Assembly: GCF_014773365.1 (NCBI RefSeq)
Contig: NZ_JACWUN010000001.1
Location: forward strand, 248,001-312,000
Origin: Pelovirga terrestris
GTDB taxonomy: Bacteria; Desulfobacterota; Desulfuromonadia; Desulfuromonadales; Geopsychrobacteraceae
Direction: 5' to 3'
Length of the DNA stretch: 64,000 nucleotides
Positions within the stretch are counted from its first letter, which is position 1; each line of letters starts with the position of its first letter. A model generated the notes under the pieces. That model made no database searches. It saw only the letters and a list, made by a program, of their open reading frames with translations, and was not told the DNA's origin. Positions 29,304 to 38,316 of this stretch are shown piece by piece. The translations under genes and the position numbers were made by a program.

Positions 29304-29810
29304 TTAGCTTTCGTAGGTCTTTACATATTCAAGGTAGTTGTTCGCCGATTGAAGTAAAAAAGCCACTTCTTTGTCCGTCAATTGCCTTTTATAGCGCGCC
29401 GGCGAACCGGCATAAAGGGTGCCGGAAGGAACACGTGTGCCGGGGGTTACCAGAGCACCGGCAGCAATCATGGCATCGTCTTCAATAACAACCCCATCCA
29501 TGACAATCGCTCCCATGCCGATCAGACAACGATTACCGATAGTGCATCCGTGCAGGGTCACATTGTGGCCGATGGTTACATCATTACCTATGATCGTCGG
29601 ATGGGTTTTATTGGTTACATGAATGACGGTTCCGTCCTGCACGTTGGTGCGCTCACCGATCCGAATATGATGAACATCTCCGCGCACCACAACGTGGTAC
29701 CAAAGACTGGAGTATTCGCCAATTTCAACGTCGCCAATAATTTCGCTTGAGCCAACCCGAAAAACCGTATCGTGAAGGCGCGGGATAACACCCTGGTAGT
29801 GATGCAACAT
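29304..29810 (-). CDS. Gamma-carbonic anhydrase-like protein
   Basis: 168 residues of left-handed beta-helix hexapeptide repeats (for example VGSSEIIGDVEIGEYSSLWYH). The three zinc histidines expected in the gamma class are visible in the segments DGTVIHVTN and VTIGHNVTLHGCTIG. The C-terminal helix (DKEVAFLLQSANNYLEYVKTY) completes the fold. Such YrdA/PaaY-type proteins are often annotated as carbonic anhydrases or acyltransferases; activity is uncertain. An AAGGAGTTATTTTCTT site lies before the ATG. It is separated from the IHF gene by a strong terminator. Confidence 0.9.
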   Translation of the reverse strand: MLHHYQGVIPRLHDTVFRVGSSEIIGDVEIGEYSSLWYHVVVRGDVHHIRIGERTNVQDGTVIHVTNKTHPTIIGNDVTIGHNVTLHGCTIGNRCLIGMGAIVMDGVVIEDDAMIAAGALVTPGTRVPSGTLYAGSPARYKRQLTDKEVAFLLQSANNYLEYVKTYES

Positions 29811-29854
29811 AAGAAAATAACTCCTTGAAATAAAAAAGACTTACAAAAACAACA

Positions 29855-29882
29855 GGGCCCGATCACAACCGTGATTGGGCCC
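29855..29882 (-). terminator. Terminator after the IHF/HU gene
   Basis: A 12-pair stem GGGCCCGATCAC / GTGATTGGGCCC (one G-T) with a 4-base loop. On the minus strand it is followed by TGTTGTTTTTG, a usable U-tract. Confidence 0.8.
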
Positions 29883-29924
29883 AATATTGAAGGTCAATGC
29901 GCAAGGATATGGCGACTCGATCGA

Positions 29925-30200
29925 CTAACGATCTACTCGTTCTCGCAATCCTTTACCGGCCTTAAAAAAGGGCAGCTTTTTTTCTTCAACCTTGATGATT
30001 TCTCCAGTTTTTGGATTGCGCCCCAGATAGGATTTATAATCCTTCACCATGAAGCTACCAAAACCCCTGATTTCGATGCGATCTCGATCGACCAGGGACT
30101 GGGACATTGAATCGAAAATAAGATTGACGATTTGCTCAGCCTTTTTATAGGTAAGATTCTTTTTCTGCGATAAAGCCTCAACCAGTTCTGATTTGTTCAT
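29925..30200 (-). CDS. IHF/HU-family nucleoid DNA-bending protein
   Basis: 91 residues, complete. It begins MNKSELVEAL and contains IEIRGFGSFMVKDYKSYLGRN followed by PKTGEIIKVEEKKLPFFKAGK, the DNA-bending beta-arm and body of the family. The IEIRGFGSF wording is closer to IHF-beta than to HU, so it may be the IHF subunit B; the partner is elsewhere in the genome. An AAGGGGGGTCA site precedes the ATG. Single-gene unit ended by the terminator at 29855. Confidence 0.92.
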   Translation of the reverse strand: MNKSELVEALSQKKNLTYKKAEQIVNLIFDSMSQSLVDRDRIEIRGFGSFMVKDYKSYLGRNPKTGEIIKVEEKKLPFFKAGKGLRERVDR

Positions 30201-30297
30201 TGACCCCCCTTAAAGAATCATGGCATCGATGAATGGGCGGATTTATTGAAAATTTTATTAAACTATACACCAAGTTGCGGCGCTTCTCAACCATCAT

Positions 30298-30864
30298 TCA
30301 AATTATGGTAAAGGGGGATAAGGTCCAGATAACCTTGGCGTCAGCATCGCCACAATTTTCCCAGCGATGGGGCAAATGGGACTTAAAACACAGGCTGTCA
30401 CCACGCGTAAGGATAAATTCCTCATCAACAATGGTCATTCTGAGTTGCCCCTCCAGGATATAAATCAACTCGTCACCAGGGTGATACATGTTTTTGACAC
30501 CGCTTTGTCCCCCCTTTTTTACGGTACAGTAAAACGACATAAACTGCGGATCACGCAACCTCGAGGTGAAGGATTCCGTGTGCATGTTGTATTCATCATC
30601 ATAGACGGTCTTATCACGATCACCTGGTCGGGTAAAAACAACTTCGTGGGACGTACTGACATCTTCCACAAAATAATTGATACTTTTATCGAAAACGGTT
30701 GCCAGACGCATGAGAATTTCAACCGAGGGGGTGGTCAAGCCACGTTCGATCCGCGAAATCATATTGGATGAAACCTGTGATTTTTCTGCCAGCATCTGGA
30801 TCGTCATGTTTTGCTTTAAGCGAATTTCTTTGAGTTTCTTCCCGACAATTTTTTTTATCTGCAT
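30298..30864 (-). CDS. XRE-cupin transcriptional regulator, copy 1
   Basis: 188 residues: an N-terminal XRE helix-turn-helix (about 1-65, with SQVSSNMISRIERGLTTPSVEIL as recognition region) and a C-terminal cupin sensor domain (about 110-188, with YHPGDELIYILEGQLRM and the second cupin motif GDSLCFKSHLPHRW). Small-molecule ligand unknown. A paralog of the same architecture lies 22 bp upstream on the same strand, so the two are coexpressed. Relatives often control amino-acid or acetate metabolism, but nothing here fixes the target. Confidence 0.92.
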   Translation of the reverse strand: MQIKKIVGKKLKEIRLKQNMTIQMLAEKSQVSSNMISRIERGLTTPSVEILMRLATVFDKSINYFVEDVSTSHEVVFTRPGDRDKTVYDDEYNMHTESFTSRLRDPQFMSFYCTVKKGGQSGVKNMYHPGDELIYILEGQLRMTIVDEEFILTRGDSLCFKSHLPHRWENCGDADAKVIWTLSPFTII

Positions 30865-30886
30865 ATAATCCGTTCCATTTTATTAT

Positions 30887-31447
30887 TCATACATTGGGAG
30901 GCGGTGAAACAACCCACAGCACCCTGGAATGATGCGAACTGTTGTTTTTCCAGCGATGGGGTATAGAGGCTTTAAAAGCAATCGAATCACCTTCGTTAAG
31001 CACATACATGTTGCCATCGATAAAAAACTCCAACGAGCCCTCAAGAACCATCGCAAACTCCTCTCCGGTATGAATCATTCCTCCTTCGCCACTATCACAA
31101 AAAGGTTCCAGCATATCAATAAACACTGAAAAACCGGGATCGCGTAATCCTTGCATTAAACTGCTGATCTGATGTTTGTCTTCAAAGAAAAAAACCGGCT
31201 CACCCCGTCCGGCTGGGGTAAAAACGACCCCACTGCCCTTTTCCGCCTCTTCGACAAAGTAACTCAAGCTCATCCCGAGGGCGTCGGCTAGTTTCATCAG
31301 GATTTCTACTGAAGGCGTTGTCAAACCACGTTCAATCCGTGAAATCATGTTTGAAGAAACTCGCGAAAGGTTGGCAAGTTCTTGAATTGTTTTGTCTCTT
31401 TTTAGACGTGATGATTTAAGTTTGCGACCGATAAGCTGTTTAACCAT
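30887..31447 (-). CDS. XRE-cupin transcriptional regulator, copy 2
   Basis: 186 residues with the same plan as the gene after it: helix-turn-helix with SRVSSNMISRIERGLTTPSVEIL, then a cupin domain (HTGEEFAMVLEGSLEFFID, GDSIAFKASIPHRWKN). The recognition helices of the pair are almost identical, while the sensor halves have diverged, which suggests shared or overlapping DNA sites with different ligands. It is divergently placed from secG, with 209 bp between. Confidence 0.92.
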   Translation of the reverse strand: MVKQLIGRKLKSSRLKRDKTIQELANLSRVSSNMISRIERGLTTPSVEILMKLADALGMSLSYFVEEAEKGSGVVFTPAGRGEPVFFFEDKHQISSLMQGLRDPGFSVFIDMLEPFCDSGEGGMIHTGEEFAMVLEGSLEFFIDGNMYVLNEGDSIAFKASIPHRWKNNSSHHSRVLWVVSPPPNV

Positions 31448-31656
31448 GACAGGCGACTCCAGTGAAAATAGAATAGGGTTCTATCACTGCCAACAAGGCT
31501 TGTCAACCCCTATATGAGACAATCCTTACCTCTTCTGGTATGAGGTTGTAAAAAGAATGAAAAAAACGGAAGATACTTGAAACAAAGGTTTGCATCAATG
31601 ATGATGTTTATGATAGTTTTCTGCGGTTGCGTGGATTCAATGGAGGAATTCTTTTC

Positions 31657-31974
31657 ATGATCAGTATTTTGATTGGCATACACATTCTGGTTTCTATTGC
31701 TCTGGTTGTTATTGTTTTGCTGCAGATGGGCAAAGGGGCACAAGCTGGCGCATCTTTTGGAGCCGGCAGCAGTCAAACCATGTTCGGGTCATCCGGTGGC
31801 AATGTCATGACGAAAATAACCGCTACCGTTGCAGTAATTTTTATGCTCACAAGTCTTTCCCTGGCATATTATTATGGTTCGTCAGCTTCTAAAACCATCA
31901 TGCCCGGAACAGTGACAGCCCCGGCATCAAGTGCCCCGATCCAACCGACAACAAATGCGACACCCCAGCAATAG
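31657..31974 (+). CDS. secG: Protein translocase subunit SecG
   Basis: 105 residues. Two membrane helices (ISILIGIHILVSIALVVIVLLQ at 2-23 and ITATVAVIFMLTSLSLAYYYG at about 53-73) are joined by the conserved loop MGKGAQAGASFGAGSSQTMFGS. A Pro/Ala/Thr-rich tail follows. It is a stabilising subunit of SecYEG in the inner membrane. The ATG follows TGGAGG by 11 bases; upstream in-frame codons lack family similarity. The neighbouring tRNA-Leu has its own promoter, so the pairing is positional only. Confidence 0.95.
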   Translation: MISILIGIHILVSIALVVIVLLQMGKGAQAGASFGAGSSQTMFGSSGGNVMTKITATVAVIFMLTSLSLAYYYGSSASKTIMPGTVTAPASSAPIQPTTNATPQQ

Positions 31975-31997
31975 AACAATGCATTGCAAGTTTTTGG

Positions 31998-32027
31998 TTG
32001 ACAACAAAAGAAGCAATTCAGTATAAA
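31998..32027 (+). promoter_or_regulatory. Sigma-70 promoter of tRNA-Leu
   Basis: TTGACA (31998-32003), an 18-base spacer, then TATAAA (32022-32027). The tRNA begins 11 bases after the -10, as expected for a short tRNA leader. Confidence 0.85.
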
Positions 32028-32037
32028 ACCTGCGCTT

Positions 32038-32124
32038 GCCGAAGTGGTGGAACTGGTAGACACGCCATCTTGAGGGGGTGGTGACCAACTGGTCGTGCGA
32101 GTTCGAGTCTCGCCTTCGGCACCA
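32038..32124 (+). tRNA. tRNA-Leu (anticodon GAG)
   Basis: Class II tRNA of 87 bases including an encoded CCA. Acceptor stem GCCGAAG / CTTCGGC. The anticodon stem CCATC / GGTGG holds loop TTGAGGG, giving anticodon GAG for CUC/CUU codons. A long variable arm (TGACCAACTGGTCG) and a TTCGAGT T-loop complete the leucine identity. Confidence 0.96.
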
Positions 32125-32136
32125 ACAGACAAAAAA

Positions 32137-32167
32137 ACCCGATCACGAGAGTGGCCGGGTTTTTTTA
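32137..32167 (+). terminator. Terminator after tRNA-Leu
   Basis: Stem ACCCGATCAC / GTGGCCGGGT (one mismatch, one G-T) with loop GAGA and seven T on the plus strand; the 5' flank is an A-run, so it can also end transcripts from the opposite side. Confidence 0.9.
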
Positions 32168-32238
32168 TTTTGTATCTGTTCTGCGCAGGGTCCGTGAATA
32201 ATTACATTTTTTTCATATCCTGATTTTTACTGTGAGCG

Positions 32239-32847
32239 CTACTCAATCCAGGAGGTGTCACCACACCCTTGGCGCAGAACCTCGATCTTGTCGTCAAGCA
32301 GGCTGATTACCGTTGAAGCCTCATCCATCAGGATTCCTCCATCAACCACCATATCGACCAATCGCCCCATACTGTTGTTGATTTCGTAGGGATCGGCAGG
32401 TGTTGTTTCTCCGGTAACATTGGCGCTGGTTGTCACCAGCGGCTGCCCCAGTGCATTAACAATGGCATGACAGATGGCATTATCGGGAATTCTAACGCCG
32501 ACGGTTTTCTGCTTGGTACTCAATGAATCAGGAACAATCTTGGAGGCTTCAAGCACAAAGGTATAGGGACCGGGAAGATGGCGCTTCATGATTTTAAAGG
32601 CAAAATTGCTGACCTGGGCATAGTTGGAAATTTCCGCCAGATCCTTACAGATAAAGGAAAAAGGCTTGCGGCTGTCGCGCTGTTTTATCTGAAAAATCTT
32701 TTTGACCGCCCTGCGATTAAATATGTCACAGCCGATACCATAGGTGGTATCGGTCGGATAGACGATAACCCCGCCCTGCTTCAGGCAGGTAACAACTTGA
32801 TCAATTAACCGTGCCTGCGGATTTTCCGGATTAATAGACAAATACAT
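32239..32847 (-). CDS. Threonylcarbamoyl-AMP synthase family protein (Sua5/YciO/YrdC)
   Basis: 202 residues, single YrdC-like domain. The signature GGVIVYPTDTTYGIGCDI lies near residues 30-47, with KQRDSRKPFSFICKDL and TTSANVTGETTPADPYEI further on. The cleft binds ATP, threonine and bicarbonate in Sua5/TsaC, which start t6A tRNA modification. The YciO subgroup is similar but functionally uncertain, and the KQRDSRKPFS wording leans to YciO. It follows DUF493 by 16 bp at the end of the pnp-dut block. Confidence 0.88.
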   Translation of the reverse strand: MYLSINPENPQARLIDQVVTCLKQGGVIVYPTDTTYGIGCDIFNRRAVKKIFQIKQRDSRKPFSFICKDLAEISNYAQVSNFAFKIMKRHLPGPYTFVLEASKIVPDSLSTKQKTVGVRIPDNAICHAIVNALGQPLVTTSANVTGETTPADPYEINNSMGRLVDMVVDGGILMDEASTVISLLDDKIEVLRQGCGDTSWIE

Positions 32848-32863
32848 GTTTCACTCCTTAGGC

Positions 32864-33136
32864 TCATAACAACATTTTCAATCCAGCAATCGTCTTTAAC
32901 TCTGAGTAGATAGCAGTTAATTGGTTGGGGCTGTAAACAGTCAACACAACAGAGACCGATTGGTAGGTGCCATGACGGCTTGACTGGCTCCGTACAGCTT
33001 CCGTCGTTACCGGCGCGTGAACCCTGATGGCCTCAACCACAGCGCGACAAAAAACCTCACCACCCTCACCGATCGCCTTAAACTGATAATGACAAGGGAA
33101 CTCCATCAAATCTTCGGGACCAGATGGACCACTCAT
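32864..33136 (-). CDS. DUF493 (YbeD-like) family protein
   Basis: 90 residues, ferredoxin-like small protein of the YbeD/DUF493 family (MEFPCHYQFKAIGEGGEVFC, SSRHGTYQSVSVVLTVYSPNQL). These proteins resemble the regulatory ACT-like domain and are usually encoded near lipoate or RNA genes; function unknown. Its ATG overlaps the dut stop by one base (TGATG), so it is translated with dut. Confidence 0.88.
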   Translation of the reverse strand: MSGPSGPEDLMEFPCHYQFKAIGEGGEVFCRAVVEAIRVHAPVTTEAVRSQSSRHGTYQSVSVVLTVYSPNQLTAIYSELKTIAGLKMLL

Positions 33137-33594
33137 CAGTTATTCCGATCCGTTGTGCCTGTGTGACCAAACCCTCCAGACCCACGCTCGGTCGAATCCA
33201 GATTTGAGACTTCGAGCAGTTGCGCCTGAACCACTGGGGCCACAACCAGTTGCGCGATACGATCCCCGGGTTTTATTTCAAATACATCACGGCCATGATT
33301 GATCACAATGATTTTAATTTCCCCTCGATAATCGGCATCAATGGTTCCCGGGCTGTTGACCAAGGCAATGCCATGGTTGATTGCCAGGCCCGAACGCGGA
33401 CGCACCTGAATTTCAAAGCCAACCGGTATCGCTACAGCAATACCGGTTGAGATCAGGCAGCGTTCACCCGGCGCCAGCAAGATCGGCTCATCAGGTTCGG
33501 CACAGATATCCATACCTGCTGACAGGTGCGTCATATAGCGTGGCAACTGGGCCGAAGGTTTTATCCTTTTAATTTCAATCACCGGGTTTTTCAC
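33136..33594 (-). CDS. dut: Deoxyuridine 5'-triphosphate nucleotidohydrolase
   Basis: Trimeric dUTPase, 152 residues from a GTG at 33594 that has a TTGAGGGTGCCATCT region before it. A longer in-frame reading starts inside a perfect inverted repeat and is rejected. All five motifs are visible: [39 protein letters not shown] and [10 protein letters not shown]. It hydrolyses dUTP to dUMP, keeping uracil out of DNA and feeding thymidylate synthesis. It follows pnp with a hairpin in between. Confidence 0.95.
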   Translation of the reverse strand: MKNPVIEIKRIKPSAQLPRYMTHLSAGMDICAEPDEPILLAPGERCLISTGIAVAIPVGFEIQVRPRSGLAINHGIALVNSPGTIDADYRGEIKIIVINHGRDVFEIKPGDRIAQLVVAPVVQAQLLEVSNLDSTERGSGGFGHTGTTDRNN

Positions 33595-33614
33595 AGATGG
33601 CACCCTCAAATAAA

Positions 33615-33653
33615 CGATGGCCGCAAAAAAAGTCAATTCTTCTGCGGCCATCG
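33615..33653 (-). terminator. Perfect inverted repeat between pnp and dut
   Basis: Arms of 11 bp (CGATGGCCGCA / TGCGGCCATCG) with a 17-base spacer. On the minus strand the 3' side continues TTTATTTG, a modest U-tract. It may attenuate transcription from pnp into dut or act as an RNA processing stem. Confidence 0.6.
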
Positions 33654-33686
33654 ATGCTGATGTTATATTGCTACTGCGGACGCAGA

Positions 33687-35786
33687 TTAGCCCTCTTCAG
33701 GCATGTCGGCTCCAAGGGCCGCTTTGCGGGACAACTTGATCTTGCCCTGACGATCGACACCGATACATTTAACCAGAACCTGATCTCCTTCTTTGATTAC
33801 ATCGGTTACATTGCGAACACGCTCATTGGCGAGTTCTGATACATGAATCAGGCCGTCGGTACCTGGGAAAATTTCAACAAAAGCACCAAATTCCATGATC
33901 TTTTTGACCGTCCCCATATAGAGCTTGTCGACTTCAGCTTCCTGGGTCAGATCACGAATCATCTTGATTGCCATCTTGGCTGCCGCTCCATCAGCTGAAG
34001 CAATGTTGATGGTACCATCATCCTGGATATCGATGGAACAACCAGTCACTTCAATAATGCCACGAATATTTTTACCACCCGAACCGATAACCGTACGTAC
34101 CTGATCCTGCTTGACGCGGATACTGGTGATTTGTGGCGCATATTTGGACAGCTCCGTGCGCGGTGCCGATATGGCCTTGGCCATTTCTCCCAAAATATGG
34201 ATACGACCGGCTTTAGCCTGCTCAAGCGCCTGCTGCATAATTTCTTTGGTCACACCGGAAATCTTGATATCCATCTGCAGGGCGGTAATGCCACGGGCCG
34301 ACCCGGTCACTTTGAAATCCATGTCACCAAGATGATCTTCATCACCGAGGATGTCCGACAGGACCGCAATGTCATCGCCCTCCTTAATCAGTCCCATGGC
34401 GATCCCGGCGATCGGCTCTGAAACCGGCACGCCGGCATCCATCAGGGCCATGGAGGCACCACAAACCGATGCCATGGACGATGAACCGTTTGATTCGAGA
34501 ACCTCGGAAACGATCCTCATGGTGTAAGGGAATTTTTCATATTCAGGCAAAATCTGGGCAGTACTGCGTTCAGCAAGCATTCCGTGACCGATTTCACGCC
34601 GGCCGGGGAACAGGCGCATGCTGGTTTCACCTACACAGAAGGGGGGGAAGTTGTAATGCAACATGAATTTCTTGAATTCCATCCCCTGGACGTTATCCAT
34701 GCGCTGCTCATCAGATGAGGTGCCCAGGGTAGCGGCAACCAGAGCCTGAGTTTCACCGCGGGTAAACAGAGCACTGCCATGGGCACGCGGCAAAACACCA
34801 ACTTCACAGCTGATCGGGCGAATATCTTCCATCCCGCGACCATCGATACGTACCCGGTCTTTAGTAACACTGCGGCGTACAACGGTTTTTTCCAGGGAAC
34901 CAAGAGCAGCGGAAATTTCTTCTTCACGCCCTTCAAATTCACCGGCCAGTTGCTCTTTAATCTCAGTGCGAATTACACCAAGGGCAGCATAGCGTTCCTG
35001 CTTGCTGCGAATGGCAACCGCTTCAACAATACGTGGCTCAGCCAAACTTTTTACCTTGTCGATCAACACCGGGTCTTTTTCTGCGACAACAAATTCACGT
35101 TTTTTCTGACCTACCAGTTTGGCAAGCTCCAGTTGCAGATCAATTAAAGGTTGTAAGGCATTGTGACCAAAGAAAATAGCGTCGAGCACTTCCTGCTCTG
35201 AGAGGAATTTTGACTCCCCTTCCACCATCATCACCGCATCACGGGAACCAGCCACAACCAGTTCGACATCACTGACAAGCATCTGCTCAAGGGTCGGATT
35301 GGCAACAAATTGACCTTCTACCCGACCAACCCGCACAGCCGCAATCGGGCCGGCAAAAGGAATATCAGAGACCTCTACGGCGGCCGATGCCGCCACCATT
35401 GCCAGAGTATCCGGATCGTTAATCAGATCGGCTGAAATAACCGTAGGCATAATCTGGGTTTCGTAGAGATAGCCTTTAGGAAACAGCGGGCGCATGGGGC
35501 GATCGATCAAACGACAGATCAGGGTTTCGCGTTCGCTGGAGCCACGCTCACGCCGGAAGAAAGATCCTGGAATCCGTCCACTGGCGTAGAATTTCTCTGA
35601 ATAGTTGACGGTCAGTGGGAAAAAGTCCTGACCGGGGCGGATACTGTGACCTGACACCACGGTACAGAGCACCTTGGTCTCGCCATAGGTGACAATGACT
35701 GCGCCATGTGCCTGACGTGCCATTTTTCCTGTTTCAATCGTCAGAGGTTGACCATTGAAGGTTACTTCTACTTTATGATAAGCCAT
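33687..35786 (-). CDS. pnp: Polyribonucleotide nucleotidyltransferase
   Basis: Phosphorolytic 3'-5' exoribonuclease of the RNA degradosome, 699 residues. Two RNase PH cores (first with [20 protein letters not shown] and [20 protein letters not shown], second with [19 protein letters not shown] and [14 protein letters not shown]) are joined by a helical linker. KH ([20 protein letters not shown]) and S1 ([20 protein letters not shown]) domains follow. The ATG has AAGGAGTTGTTTT before it. It lies directly downstream of rpsO, the conserved rpsO-pnp pair. Confidence 0.98.
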   Translation of the reverse strand: MAYHKVEVTFNGQPLTIETGKMARQAHGAVIVTYGETKVLCTVVSGHSIRPGQDFFPLTVNYSEKFYASGRIPGSFFRRERGSSERETLICRLIDRPMRPLFPKGYLYETQIMPTVISADLINDPDTLAMVAASAAVEVSDIPFAGPIAAVRVGRVEGQFVANPTLEQMLVSDVELVVAGSRDAVMMVEGESKFLSEQEVLDAIFFGHNALQPLIDLQLELAKLVGQKKREFVVAEKDPVLIDKVKSLAEPRIVEAVAIRSKQERYAALGVIRTEIKEQLAGEFEGREEEISAALGSLEKTVVRRSVTKDRVRIDGRGMEDIRPISCEVGVLPRAHGSALFTRGETQALVAATLGTSSDEQRMDNVQGMEFKKFMLHYNFPPFCVGETSMRLFPGRREIGHGMLAERSTAQILPEYEKFPYTMRIVSEVLESNGSSSMASVCGASMALMDAGVPVSEPIAGIAMGLIKEGDDIAVLSDILGDEDHLGDMDFKVTGSARGITALQMDIKISGVTKEIMQQALEQAKAGRIHILGEMAKAISAPRTELSKYAPQITSIRVKQDQVRTVIGSGGKNIRGIIEVTGCSIDIQDDGTINIASADGAAAKMAIKMIRDLTQEAEVDKLYMGTVKKIMEFGAFVEIFPGTDGLIHVSELANERVRNVTDVIKEGDQVLVKCIGVDRQGKIKLSRKAALGADMPEEG

Positions 35787-35927
35787 AAAACAACTCCTTG
35801 TTAGCACCGACCGGCAGCAGCCGGACGGTACCTTATGTGGTTATACGAAAAGGAGGATGGCCTGAGACAGCAACCGAATAAAGGTCGGATACTCTCTCCG
35901 GACAACCTCCACGACAAAAAACAGACT

Positions 35928-35961
35928 GAAGCGGCATACCTGAGATCAGGCATGCCGCTTC
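35928..35961 (-). terminator. rpsO-pnp intergenic hairpin
   Basis: A 16-pair stem (one mismatch) running GAAGCGGCAT...ATGCCGCTTC begins four bases after the rpsO stop. It has a T-rich tail on both strands. In other bacteria the corresponding hairpin is a leaky terminator and RNase III processing site that controls pnp. Confidence 0.8.
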
Positions 35962-35964
35962 TTT

Positions 35965-36231
35965 TTAACGACGCAAGCCGAGGGACTTGATCAGGGCCCG
36001 ATAGCGTTCAACATCCTGAGCGACCAGGTAGCTGAGCAGACGGCGGCGCTGGCCAACCATTTTAAGCAGACCACGACGGGAGTGGTGATCCTTTTTGTGG
36101 GTTTTGAAATGGTCGGTCAGGTAAGTGATCCGCTCTGTCAGCAGAGCTACCTGCACCTCAGGTGAACCGGTGTCACCTTCATGGCGTTTGTACTGATTAA
36201 TAATTTCCTTTTTACGTTCTGTGCCGAGCAC
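35965..36231 (-). CDS. rpsO: 30S ribosomal protein S15
   Basis: 88 residues. The start is a GTG with AAGGAGACAGCA before it, giving the expected N-terminus (M)[26 protein letters not shown]; reading from an upstream ATG would add nine residues foreign to the family. The signatures [23 protein letters not shown] and the tail [13 protein letters not shown] are intact. It binds 16S rRNA h20-h22 and nucleates the platform. First of the rpsO-pnp unit. Confidence 0.97.
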   Translation of the reverse strand: MLGTERKKEIINQYKRHEGDTGSPEVQVALLTERITYLTDHFKTHKKDHHSRRGLLKMVGQRRRLLSYLVAQDVERYRALIKSLGLRR

Positions 36232-36262
36232 TGCTGTCTCCTTTATATTGTTGTTCAATTAA

Positions 36263-36354
36263 GATGGCACCGCAAAAAAGCGCCAACTGCGATGTTGCTG
36301 CAATTGCCGGTTTTTACTTTGCCATCACTTAAATGGCTTTCTTGCGAAAGCATC
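36263..36354. repeat. Dispersed repeat, copy 1 (MITE-like)
   Basis: About 92 bp with imperfect terminal inverted repeats: it opens GATGGCACCGCAAAAAA and ends TTCTTGCGAAAGCATC. The second copy, at 43596-43748, has the same ends and a similar left interior (CACCAACTGC...GTTGC), but a longer centre. It lies in the truB-rpsO gap. No transposase is present, so it is a non-autonomous element or REP-type sequence. Confidence 0.6.
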
Positions 36355-36455
36355 AATTAAGCCAGTGGCGTGGCTATTAAAAACATCCCTAAGACCTTGA
36401 AGATTTACCATAGTTAAGTTGCCAATGTAAAGATTAATCTCCGACAAACTGGTCC

Positions 36456-37355
36456 TTAAAAAACCCGTATCAAACGGAAATCACCACGTTTTTCGGTGGG
36501 ACGCAGCGGTTGATAATCAGCCACAGCAACGAGCCGGTGTTCCTGATCTAGCAGGCGTACCCGCTCCCCATCGGTCAGTGGCTGCTGCAGCCGGCACTGC
36601 GCTTCCTGCGGGGGTATGCCGAAAGTCAGAGACACAAGCGCAGGCTCATCCAGTTCAACGGCAGGAAAATCTGCCAGGGCGTCACTGTAACTTAACAGAG
36701 CATCAGCCGGGCGATCCAATTGTTTGAGATCATCAAGGCGGCGACACTGATCGATAGTGAAGCGGCCGCTACGCAACCGACACAATTCCGTCAGATGAGC
36801 GCCACACCCAATAGCGGTCCCCAGGTCATGTGCCAATGAACGAATATAGGTTCCCTTTGAACAGTCGACCTCGATAGTAACAAAAGGGGAAGCAACAGCA
36901 ACAACGGTCAGGCGTTCAATGGTGATTGAACGATTTTCCCGCTCAACCTCCAGCCCTTGACGAGCCAGCTTGTAGAGGGGCACTCCATCCCGTTTAAGAG
37001 CAGAATACATCGGGGGTTGCTGTTCAATTGGGCCGCGAAAAGCCGAGCAGAAACGATCGATAGAGTCAATGGTAAGAGGTGGCACCGGCTTTTTGATCAG
37101 TTCCCGCCCCTGAGCATCATAGGTGTCGGTAGTTTCACCAAGTTTCAGGATAGCGCGATAACTTTTATCGTCAACCAACAGAAACTGCAATATCTTTGTC
37201 GCATCCCCAACCGCAACAATCAGGACGCCGGTAGCCATCGGGTCAAGGGTGCCGGCGTGACCGACCTTGCGGGTAGAGAAAATCCGCTTTACCTGGCGAA
37301 CAACATCGTAAGAAGTCAGCCCTTTTGGTTTGTCAATAAGGAGGATTCCGTGCAC
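36456..37355 (-). CDS. truB: tRNA pseudouridine(55) synthase
   Basis: Converts U55 to pseudouridine in the tRNA T-loop, 299 residues. GHAGTLDPMATGVLIV carries catalytic Asp38; KGLTSYDVVRQVKRIF and YIRSLAHDLG are the other family blocks. A C-terminal extension of about 70 residues (PUA-like, LTDGERVRLLDQEHRLVAV) is present. The start is GTG, eight bases after the nrnA stop. Part of the nusA-infB operon. Confidence 0.96.
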   Translation of the reverse strand: MHGILLIDKPKGLTSYDVVRQVKRIFSTRKVGHAGTLDPMATGVLIVAVGDATKILQFLLVDDKSYRAILKLGETTDTYDAQGRELIKKPVPPLTIDSIDRFCSAFRGPIEQQPPMYSALKRDGVPLYKLARQGLEVERENRSITIERLTVVAVASPFVTIEVDCSKGTYIRSLAHDLGTAIGCGAHLTELCRLRSGRFTIDQCRRLDDLKQLDRPADALLSYSDALADFPAVELDEPALVSLTFGIPPQEAQCRLQQPLTDGERVRLLDQEHRLVAVADYQPLRPTEKRGDFRLIRVF

Positions 37356-37362
37356 AAAAAAA

Positions 37363-38316
37363 TCAATTCAGCAACAGATCAAGATGACGATAGAGTTCGC
37401 TGCGCGCGACGTCAAGTGATTCGGCAGGAATACGTGCGCCGGCGGCGTTGTGATGGCCACCGCCACCCAATTGGCGCGCCAGGGTACCAACATCAATATT
37501 CCCCCGTGAGCGAAAGCTGACCTGATAGATTCCATCAGCCTGTTCTTTGATAAACAAAGCGATCTCAACACCTTTAACCGCACGGGCATAATTCACAAAA
37601 CCATCAGATTCCTCTGAGGTCGCTCCTGATTGGACAAGAAACTCCTGTTTTAAAGAGACCGACGCGTAACGACCACAGGCTGAGATATCCAGGGTGTTCA
37701 GCACCAATCCCAGCAGGCGCATGCGGGTACCGGGGAAACTTTCATAGAGACTGCTGGCAATTTGCCATGGATCAACACCGCACTCCACCAGGATCCCGGC
37801 CAGTTCAAACGCTTCCCGGTTAGCGCTGGAGTAGCGAAAGGAACCGGTATCATCAAGCACACCTACATACAGCGCCTTGGCGACATCAATATCGAGGGGC
37901 AAATGACCGGCATCAAGCAGACGATAAATCAATACCGCGGTAGCACTGGCTTCCGTGTCAAGATAACAGATATCACCAAAATCAGAATGGGGATGATGGT
38001 CGATATTAATCAGCAGATCACAATGCTGCTGCAGAGGAATACCGGCCCGCTTGAGCTCACCGGCATCCAGCAGAAAACCGACATCGAAGCTCTCATCAGG
38101 GGCAAGACAGGTGGTAACTGATTGGCTTTCGGGAAGAAAGGACAGATGGGCCGGAACCCCATCAACATTGAACGCAACAACGTCCTTTCCCATTTTTTTC
38201 AAAGCCAGGGTCAGGGCCAGGGTTGAACCGATGGCATCACCATCCGGACTTTCATGGGAAGCAATCAAAAAGCGCTGTGATGTCCGTATGCTGCGAATAA
38301 TATCATTCAGAATCAT
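37363..38316 (-). CDS. nrnA: DHH-family phosphoesterase (NrnA-like oligoribonuclease/pAp phosphatase)
   Basis: About 317 residues from the chosen ATG. An N-terminal DHH domain holds metal ligands in ASHESPDGDAIGS and INIDHHPHSDFGD. A C-terminal DHHA1 domain has the GGGGHHNAAGA nucleic-acid-binding loop. Such enzymes degrade nanoRNA and dephosphorylate 3'-phosphoadenosine 5'-phosphate. The ATG lies inside the end of rbfA (14-base overlap) with AGGGTGA before it; a longer reading into rbfA is less likely. Translation is coupled to rbfA. Confidence 0.92.
   Translation of the reverse strand: MILNDIIRSIRTSQRFLIASHESPDGDAIGSTLALTLALKKMGKDVVAFNVDGVPAHLSFLPESQSVTTCLAPDESFDVGFLLDAGELKRAGIPLQQHCDLLINIDHHPHSDFGDICYLDTEASATAVLIYRLLDAGHLPLDIDVAKALYVGVLDDTGSFRYSSANREAFELAGILVECGVDPWQIASSLYESFPGTRMRLLGLVLNTLDISACGRYASVSLKQEFLVQSGATSEESDGFVNYARAVKGVEIALFIKEQADGIYQVSFRSRGNIDVGTLARQLGGGGHHNAAGARIPAESLDVARSELYRHLDLLLN

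Noticed and set aside
33594-33651. Longer N-terminus for dUTPase
   Set aside because: The extra residues come from translating the pnp-dut inverted repeat; a GTG with a good upstream region gives the family's normal N-terminus.
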